From: an uncultured Collinsella sp.
GTDB taxonomy: Bacteria > Actinomycetota > Coriobacteriia > Coriobacteriales > Coriobacteriaceae
Direction: 5' to 3'
Assembly (NCBI GenBank): GCA_958421035.1
Contig: CATZKS010000031.1
Coordinates: 1 to 17,960 of the forward strand
DNA length: 17,960 bases
A program made the translations under genes and the position numbers. The notes beneath the pieces are model-generated. The model was not told where the DNA came from, ran no database searches, and was given only the letters and a program-made list of their open reading frames with translations. Position 1 is the first letter of the stretch. Each line of letters opens with the position of its first letter. Shown piece after piece: positions 13,230-17,960 of this stretch.

Positions 13230-13233
<4 letters not shown>
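12463..13233 (-). CDS. Lantibiotic-protection ABC transporter permease, MutE/LanE-like
   Basis: 256 aa. Begins MTGEKGGLLAGLRAEALKSR, the short cytoplasmic N-terminus of LanE/MutE permeases. AWNYWYALFLPVSLSLVVAC and the Arg-rich turn ADARTRMRGLLGLGFPLRRA are characteristic of the family. Six transmembrane segments are visible at about 24-42, 53-71, 96-118, 127-152, 160-178 and 222-248. The start codon (13231-13233) overlaps the end of the ATPase gene, and the stop overlaps the next permease start, so all three are translationally coupled. Subunit of a LanFEG-type exporter. Confidence 0.8.
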
Positions 13234-13958
<725 letters not shown>

Positions 13959-13979
13959 GGGCTTATCCTTTCTCTTCCG

Positions 13980-14012
13980 GGCGCGCGGGCCGAGTCGCCG
14001 TGCCCGCGCGCC
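13980..14012 (-). promoter_or_regulatory. Leader hairpin of the lantibiotic-protection operon
   Basis: GGCGCGCGGG (13980-13989) and CCCGCGCGCC (14003-14012), a perfect 10-bp GC stem with a 13-nt loop, located 22 nt before the ATPase start and just upstream of the SD. Further upstream on the minus strand are two CGTTA half-sites 11 nt apart (CGTTACGGCTTCGTTAG, about 14053-14069), the spacing used by OmpR-type regulators. Function inferred. Confidence 0.4.
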
Positions 14013-14161
14013 TTACCTTTCGGGTTCACCATCCATGATGGGGCGCGTTTCTAACGAAGCCGTAACGGCCGTTGGGCTCTTTTGGTGCCAGCCCTTCTCG
14101 ACCCGTACGCATTTGCTTAAAGCAACAACTTTCCCGATCGATGTAATCACCAAATCAAAAC

Positions 14162-14218
14162 GTGTACACCAGCCACCAAAGATGCCGAAAAATGTCGCTT
14201 TTGGAGGCTGATGTACAC
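14162..14218. repeat. 19-bp inverted repeat upstream of the phosphatidyltransferase gene
   Basis: GTGTACACCAGCCACCAAA at 14162-14180 pairs with TTTGGAGGCTGATGTACAC at 14200-14218 at 17 of 19 positions, with a 19-nt loop. No U-tract follows. It sits in the intergenic region between the divergent lantibiotic-protection operon and the phosphatidyltransferase gene. Confidence 0.8.
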
Positions 14219-14227
14219 AAATGCAGA

Positions 14228-14286
14228 ATCCAGCGCAGCCCAGAGGCGCCCTCCACATGTCTGGACTCTCTATGGCTGCGCTGGAT
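14228..14286 (+). repeat. 13-bp inverted repeat overlapping the -35 box
   Basis: ATCCAGCGCAGCC (14228-14240) and GGCTGCGCTGGAT (14274-14286), perfect, with AGAG/CTCT able to extend the stem past a small bulge. The right arm covers the -35 hexamer TGGATA, so a protein bound here, or a cruciform, would affect the promoter. Confidence 0.75.
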
Positions 14287-14310
14287 AGACATCGCTGGAA
14301 CGGGTATAGT
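14282..14310 (+). promoter_or_regulatory. Promoter of the CDP-alcohol phosphatidyltransferase gene
   Basis: TGGATA (14282-14287), 17-bp spacer, TATAGT (14305-14310). Expected transcription start near 14317. This argues against the earlier in-frame ATG codons (14221, 14257) and for the GTG start at 14347. Confidence 0.6.
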
Positions 14311-14346
14311 ATCGAAAGTTTTGTCGTTAACCAGCGGGGGAGTCCT

Positions 14347-15051
14347 GTGGGCATCAAAAAGAAGATCAAAAAGGAGCTTATCGGCACTTCCGATTACCCG
14401 TCGAATAAGATCTTTACGATCTCCAATTTCATCACCTTTACGCGCCTGATCCTCACCCTGGTATTTCTGTACCTGTTTGTGACGGATGACAACCGTGTCA
14501 TCGCCATCGTTATCTACGCCGTTGCCGCCTCCACCGACTGGATGGACGGTCAGATCGCCCGCATGACTAAGACGGTCTCGTGGCTCGGCAAGGTCATGGA
14601 TCCCATTTGCGACCGTGCGCTGCTGTTCACCGGCGTACTTGGACTGGTGGTCCGCGGAGAGCTGCCCATCTGGGTCTGCGTACTCATTATTGGCCGCGAC
14701 ATCTATCTGGGCATCGGCACGCTTATCGTGCGTCATTATCACCGTCGCCCCATCGATGTGGTCTTTCCCGGAAAGATTGCCACGGCGCTGCTCATGACCG
14801 GCTTCTCACTCATGCTGCTCGGTTTCCCCGTTATTGACGGCCTGCACCTTTTATCTTCAACCCTTACGGCCTTCCCGGGCCTCAACGGAAGCTCGGTGCC
14901 CCTCGGCATCTTCTTTGTGTACGGCGGCGTGATCTTCTCCATGCTCACGGCTGTCATCTACTCCATTAAGGGCGGAGTGGCCATTAAACAGGCTCTCGCG
15001 CATCCCGAGGACGAGGACATCGACTTTCTGAACCCTGAAATCGAAGACTGA
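14347..15051 (+). CDS. CDP-alcohol phosphatidyltransferase (PgsA-like)
   Basis: 234 aa from the GTG at 14347, with GGGGGAG four bases upstream and a promoter ending just before. The N-terminus is basic (GIKKKIKKEL). The signature D-x2-DG-x2-AR-x8-G-x3-D-x3-D is complete: Asp64, Asp67, Gly68, Ala71, Arg72, Gly81, Asp85 and Asp89 (DWMDGQIARM, LGKVMDPICD). The Asp residues bind the metal and CDP-diacylglycerol. Hydrophobic segments surround it (about 28-46, 48-62, 92-112, 150-170, 195-215), as expected for a six-helix membrane enzyme. It transfers a phosphatidyl group from CDP-diacylglycerol to an alcohol, probably glycerol 3-phosphate; substrate is not certain from sequence. The acidic C-terminus (HPEDEDIDFL) is unusual. 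Confidence 0.88.
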   Translation: MGIKKKIKKELIGTSDYPSNKIFTISNFITFTRLILTLVFLYLFVTDDNRVIAIVIYAVAASTDWMDGQIARMTKTVSWLGKVMDPICDRALLFTGVLGLVVRGELPIWVCVLIIGRDIYLGIGTLIVRHYHRRPIDVVFPGKIATALLMTGFSLMLLGFPVIDGLHLLSSTLTAFPGLNGSSVPLGIFFVYGGVIFSMLTAVIYSIKGGVAIKQALAHPEDEDIDFLNPEIED

Positions 15052-15061
15052 TTCGTTGGGG

Positions 15062-15067
15062 TATGAT
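15062..15067 (+). promoter_or_regulatory. Possible -10 box before the FHA gene
   Basis: TATGAT, 50 nt before the start codon, in the only gap of the downstream gene group that is large enough for a promoter (15052-15117). No good -35. Read-through from the phosphatidyltransferase gene is equally possible. Confidence 0.3.
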
Positions 15068-15117
15068 TACGTACGGTTCATTATTTGCGGCACGTCCGCG
15101 ATAAGTTAGGGGTTGTC

Positions 15118-15552
15118 ATGGACAACATGGTTAACAATATGCCTCAGAATGATAAGACTGCTGACGCTACCTGCGTATTCCGCGTGCCTTCAAGCGACGT
15201 CACCGTTCCCGACCTCATGGCCAATGTGCGCATCACCGCCCCCGTCCTGTCCATCGTCAAGGGTCCGCAGACTGGTGCCGCCTTTGAGCTCGAGGACGAC
15301 GTGACCACCATCGGCCGCGATCCCGCGAACGGCATCTTCCTTAATGACATGACCGTTTCGCGCAGCCACGCGCGCATTATTCGCGAGGGCCTCGGCGCTC
15401 GCATCGAGGACCTGGGTTCGCTCAATGGTACCTGGGTCGACGGTGCCATTGTCAATGCAGCCCCGCTGCACGACGGTTCTTCCGTTCAGATCGGTACGTT
15501 TACGCTCATCTACCACGAGAGCACGCCGGAGCGCATCGAAACCGGTGAGTAG
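15118..15552 (+). CDS. garA: Small FHA-domain regulator, GarA/OdhI-like
   Basis: 144 aa from the ATG at 15118, with AGGGG upstream. FHA domain about 43-135: Gly66-Arg67 (TIGRDPANG), Ser81-Arg82-Ser83-His84 (VSRSHARI) and Asn103-Gly104 (GSLNGTWV), the phosphothreonine-binding set. The N-terminal tail has DATCVFRVPSSD, which aligns with the ETTSVFRAD phosphorylation motif of GarA and OdhI. Thr18 matches the second Thr of ETT, while the first is Ala17. In those proteins the phosphorylated tail binds its own FHA domain and releases 2-oxoglutarate dehydrogenase and glutamate-metabolism enzymes. The MerR gene 3 nt downstream reproduces the odhI-ftsR order of Corynebacterium. No Ser/Thr kinase is in the window. 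Confidence 0.8.
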   Translation: MDNMVNNMPQNDKTADATCVFRVPSSDVTVPDLMANVRITAPVLSIVKGPQTGAAFELEDDVTTIGRDPANGIFLNDMTVSRSHARIIREGLGARIEDLGSLNGTWVDGAIVNAAPLHDGSSVQIGTFTLIYHESTPERIETGE

Positions 15553-15555
15553 GGC

Positions 15556-16434
15556 ATGGCCGAACGCAACTATCTGAGTATCGGCCAAGTCGTCAACCTA
15601 CTTCGAGGCGCATACCCCGATCTTTCGAACTCAAAAATTAGATTTCTAGAGGATGAGGGGCTCATTACCCCTCATCGTACGCCTAAGGGATACCGTCAGT
15701 ACTCTAAGGAGGACGTTGATCGTCTGGAGGTCATCCTGCACTTGCAGAAGACCCGCTACATGCCGCTCAACGTGATTAAGCAGCGCTTGGAAAACGCCAC
15801 GGACCTGTCAACGCTCGCCTACGAGGTGGGCTTGCTATCCGATGTTCCGCTCAAGACGGAGCCCAAGGAGACTAAGCAAAAGCTGCATCCCATCGAGACC
15901 ATTCCCGATATGTTGGGCGTCGAAATTTCGTTTATCCGCTCGCTCGCCGAGAACGACCTCATTCGCATCATCAAGAGTCCGCAGAATCGCGAGCTTGTCG
16001 ATGGTCGCGATTTTCCGATCATCCGCTACTGCTCCGAGCTGTCGCGCTTCCATATCGAGCCGCGCAACCTGCGTCAGTACGTGTCTTCCGCCAACCGCGA
16101 GTCCTCGATGTTTGAGCAGGTGCTTGTGAGCATGCTCGGCATGGATACCTCCGATGACGAGCGCGACGCCAAGCTCGAGCGTGCGTTTAAGAAGCTTCAC
16201 GACCTGACGGAGGGCGTGCACACCGCGCTGCTCAAGAACCGCGTTTTTGAGTCGCTCAACGCCGTGGTCGAGGACGCCGACATCGATGCACTCGATGAGG
16301 AAATCACTCGCTCCGAGTCCACCAAGGCCAAAAACGAAGAGATAGCCGCGCCGGCTTCGCACAAGGATTCTCTCGTCAAGCCGCTCAAGGTCGTCCCCCC
16401 TTCGCAATCCGGCACCGCCACCGCGGGCAAATAA
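15556..16434 (+). CDS. ftsR: MerR-family regulator, FtsR-like
   Basis: 292 aa. N-terminal winged helix-turn-helix (about 7-80): LSIGQVVNLLRGAYPDLSNS, IRFLEDEGLITPHRTPKGYR and QYSKEDVDRLEVILHLQKTR. The helix ISFIRSLAENDLIRI and RYCSELSRFHIEPRNLRQYV belong to the long C-terminal part typical of the actinobacterial FtsR group rather than small metal-sensing MerR proteins. No Cys metal-binding loop is seen. A disordered, polar C-terminus ends in PPSQSGTATAGK. The gene starts 3 nt after garA (weak SD AGGG), so it is co-translated. FtsR of Corynebacterium activates ftsZ; the same role here is inferred from family and synteny. Confidence 0.75.
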   Translation: MAERNYLSIGQVVNLLRGAYPDLSNSKIRFLEDEGLITPHRTPKGYRQYSKEDVDRLEVILHLQKTRYMPLNVIKQRLENATDLSTLAYEVGLLSDVPLKTEPKETKQKLHPIETIPDMLGVEISFIRSLAENDLIRIIKSPQNRELVDGRDFPIIRYCSELSRFHIEPRNLRQYVSSANRESSMFEQVLVSMLGMDTSDDERDAKLERAFKKLHDLTEGVHTALLKNRVFESLNAVVEDADIDALDEEITRSESTKAKNEEIAAPASHKDSLVKPLKVVPPSQSGTATAGK

Positions 16435-16474
16435 CCGCTGCTGAAATTTCGGGAACCCATTGAAAGGTCATGCA

Positions 16475-17005
16475 ATGTACGACTTCGAATCTCAAATCGT
16501 CGACATCCCCGACTATCCCGAGCCCGGAGTCATCTTTAAAGACATCACGCCGCTCTTTGGCAATCCCGACGCGCTCAAAGCCATGACCGATGCCCTCGCC
16601 GAGCACTTTGCCGGCATAGGAATCACCAAGGTCGTGGGTCCCGAGGCTCGCGGCTTTATGGTTGGCGTACCGGTAGCTGTAGCCCTTGGCGCCGGCTTTG
16701 TTCCCGCACGTAAACCGGGCAAGCTACCGCGCAAGACTGTGAGCCAGAGCTACGAGCTCGAGTACGGAACGGATTCCATTGAGATCCATGCCGACGCTAT
16801 CAGCTCTAAAGATACCGTGTTGATTCTGGACGACTTGGTCGCGACGGGCGGAACCGTCGAGGCAACAGGTAAACTGGTGCGAGATATGGGCGCAAAGCTT
16901 ATCGGTTACGGTTGTATCCTTGAGCTTGCGTTTCTCAACCCGCGCGAGAAGCTCACGCCGTCTGATGACGATGTGGAGCTCTTTAGCCTGGTGACGGTGG
17001 ACTAG
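16475..17005 (+). CDS. apt: Adenine phosphoribosyltransferase
   Basis: 176 aa from the ATG at 16475, with GAAAGG seven bases upstream. IPDYPEPGVIFKDITPLF is the conserved APRT N-terminus. VVGPEARGFMVGVPVAVALG gives the E-x-RG element, followed by FVPARKPGKLPRKTVSQSYE with the flexible catalytic loop. The PRPP-binding motif VLILDDLVATGGT is at 115-127. Full family length. It salvages adenine to AMP in the cytoplasm, using PRPP. It lies 40 nt after the MerR gene and 32 nt before the hydrolase gene, same strand, probably in one transcript. Confidence 0.97.
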   Translation: MYDFESQIVDIPDYPEPGVIFKDITPLFGNPDALKAMTDALAEHFAGIGITKVVGPEARGFMVGVPVAVALGAGFVPARKPGKLPRKTVSQSYELEYGTDSIEIHADAISSKDTVLILDDLVATGGTVEATGKLVRDMGAKLIGYGCILELAFLNPREKLTPSDDDVELFSLVTVD

Positions 17006-17037
17006 CCGTTACCCTTAGTTACTGGAAAGGAAGCTAC

Positions 17038-17960
17038 ATGCGCACAGCAAACACGCACAAAAACATGGCACGCTGCGCTGCTACGGCAACCCTCGCTTGT
17101 GTTTTGGGCTTGGGCCTCGCGGCTCCTGCCTACGCCGATACCGCATCCGACCTTGCCGCTGCTCGTACGAAGCTCGAGCAGATCGGTACCCAAACTCAGC
17201 AGATTTACGATGAGCTCGCCACGCAGACGCAGGCGCTCGATCAGACTGCCGGCGAGATCACGCAAAAGCAGCAGGAGATCGCCGATGGTCAGGCTAAGCT
17301 CTCAACCTATGTCGCCGGCGAGTACAAAACCGGCGGTCTGAGCCTGCTTCAGGTTCTGACGGGTGTCGATGACCTGAGCGATATGCTCAACCGTCTGTTC
17401 TACTACGGCAAAGTTTCCGATAAGCAAGCTCAGACCATTCAAGAGGTCAAGGAGCTTAAGCAGCAGCTCACCGATAAGCAGGCCGAGCAGGAGAAGAACG
17501 TCGCCGCCACGCAAAAGAAGGTCGACGAGCTTAACGCCCAGCAGGCTGAAGCCCAGAACGTCGTAAACTCCCTGGATTCGCAGCTGCAGGCCGAGCTTGC
17601 CGCCGAGGCCGAGGCCAACGCCGCGCTGCAGGCCGGCATCAACGCCAGCACCGCCGAGAAGGCCACGGTGAGCAACGAGACTGCCGGTACGACCGAGAAC
17701 ACCAACAACGGTGGCCAGACCAGCAATAACAACAACCAGGGCGGCAACACTCCGGCTCCTACGCCGGCACCTGCTCCGACGCCGCAGCCCTCCACGCCTG
17801 CTCCGGCTCCGACGCCTTCTGCTCCGAGCCAGTCCGTCGACGGCGGTTCTGTTGTCTCGCGTGCATACAGCAAGCTTGGTTGCGCCTATTCCTGGGGCGG
17901 AATTGGCCCGAACAGCTTCGACTGCTCTGGTTTTGTAAGCTATTGCCTTACTGGTCGCTA
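17038..17960 (+). CDS. Secreted NlpC/P60 peptidoglycan endopeptidase, partial (runs off the window)
   Basis: 307 codons to the window edge. SD AAGGA six bases before the ATG. The signal peptide is 1-33: a basic stretch, then CVLGLGLAAPAYA with cleavage before Asp34. Residues 34-215 are a heptad-rich coiled coil (ARTKLEQIGTQTQQIYDELA, KELKQQLTDKQAEQEKNV), as in PcsB/RipA-type hydrolases where it mediates regulation or binding to FtsEX. A Gly/Asn then Pro/Ala/Thr linker spans about 215-265 (repeats of TPAPAPTP). The NlpC/P60 domain starts near 266: SVVSRAYSKLGCAYSWGG and FDCSGFVSY with catalytic Cys296. The His and third polar residue lie beyond the edge. Cleaves stem peptides of peptidoglycan, probably at division. 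Confidence 0.92.
   Translation, partial: MRTANTHKNMARCAATATLACVLGLGLAAPAYADTASDLAAARTKLEQIGTQTQQIYDELATQTQALDQTAGEITQKQQEIADGQAKLSTYVAGEYKTGGLSLLQVLTGVDDLSDMLNRLFYYGKVSDKQAQTIQEVKELKQQLTDKQAEQEKNVAATQKKVDELNAQQAEAQNVVNSLDSQLQAELAAEAEANAALQAGINASTAEKATVSNETAGTTENTNNGGQTSNNNNQGGNTPAPTPAPAPTPQPSTPAPAPTPSAPSQSVDGGSVVSRAYSKLGCAYSWGGIGPNSFDCSGFVSYCLTGR

Noticed and set aside
14221..14346. N-terminal extension of the phosphatidyltransferase from ATG 14221
   Set aside because: The extension lies upstream of and across the promoter and inverted repeat, and has no membrane or enzyme features. The GTG at 14347 has an SD and the right spacing to the promoter.

Overview
The window looks like a chromosomal segment of a high-GC actinobacterium of the class Coriobacteriia, most likely Collinsella or a close relative. 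This is inferred from gene content and neighbourhood: a GarA/OdhI-like FHA protein directly followed by an FtsR-like MerR regulator, then apt and an NlpC/P60 hydrolase with a coiled-coil N-terminus, together with lantibiotic-protection and Flp-pilin-like genes. No rRNA, tRNA, CRISPR array or complete insertion sequence was seen.

Left accessory region (1-3050). Two tandem paralogues on the minus strand encode prepilin-like proteins. Each has a class IVb (Flp-type) cleavage and membrane segment fused through a Gly/Ser linker to a DUF6273-like domain with a divergent C-terminus. Each carries a poly-G tract in the leader codons (G9 in one, G10 in the other), just after two start codons overlapping as ATGNATG. 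The open frame switches start codon to match the tract length, which suggests slipped-strand phase variation. A truncated ribbon-helix-helix (RHH) antitoxin lies between the two genes.

Middle accessory region (3050-9400). This is a patchwork of decayed fragments and small membrane proteins. It holds a 41-residue hydrophobic, cationic peptide gene whose mRNA could fold like a type I toxin message, a four-helix membrane protein, and a pair of small membrane genes. It also holds a 5'-truncated DnaQ-like exonuclease, an ABC permease-ATPase fusion with a small anchored partner, a SdpI/DUF1648-like membrane protein, a hairpin-rich stretch, and a second short RHH protein.

Lantibiotic-protection locus (9400-13960). 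Very GC-rich and all minus strand: an ATPase and two permeases of the LanFEG type, then an OmpR-family response regulator and a histidine kinase. No lanthipeptide precursor or modification gene is visible, so it reads as an immunity or resistance locus.

Right conserved region (14160-17960). Plus strand, housekeeping: a CDP-alcohol phosphatidyltransferase behind two nested inverted repeats, then garA-like, ftsR-like, apt, and an NlpC/P60 peptidoglycan hydrolase that runs off the window.
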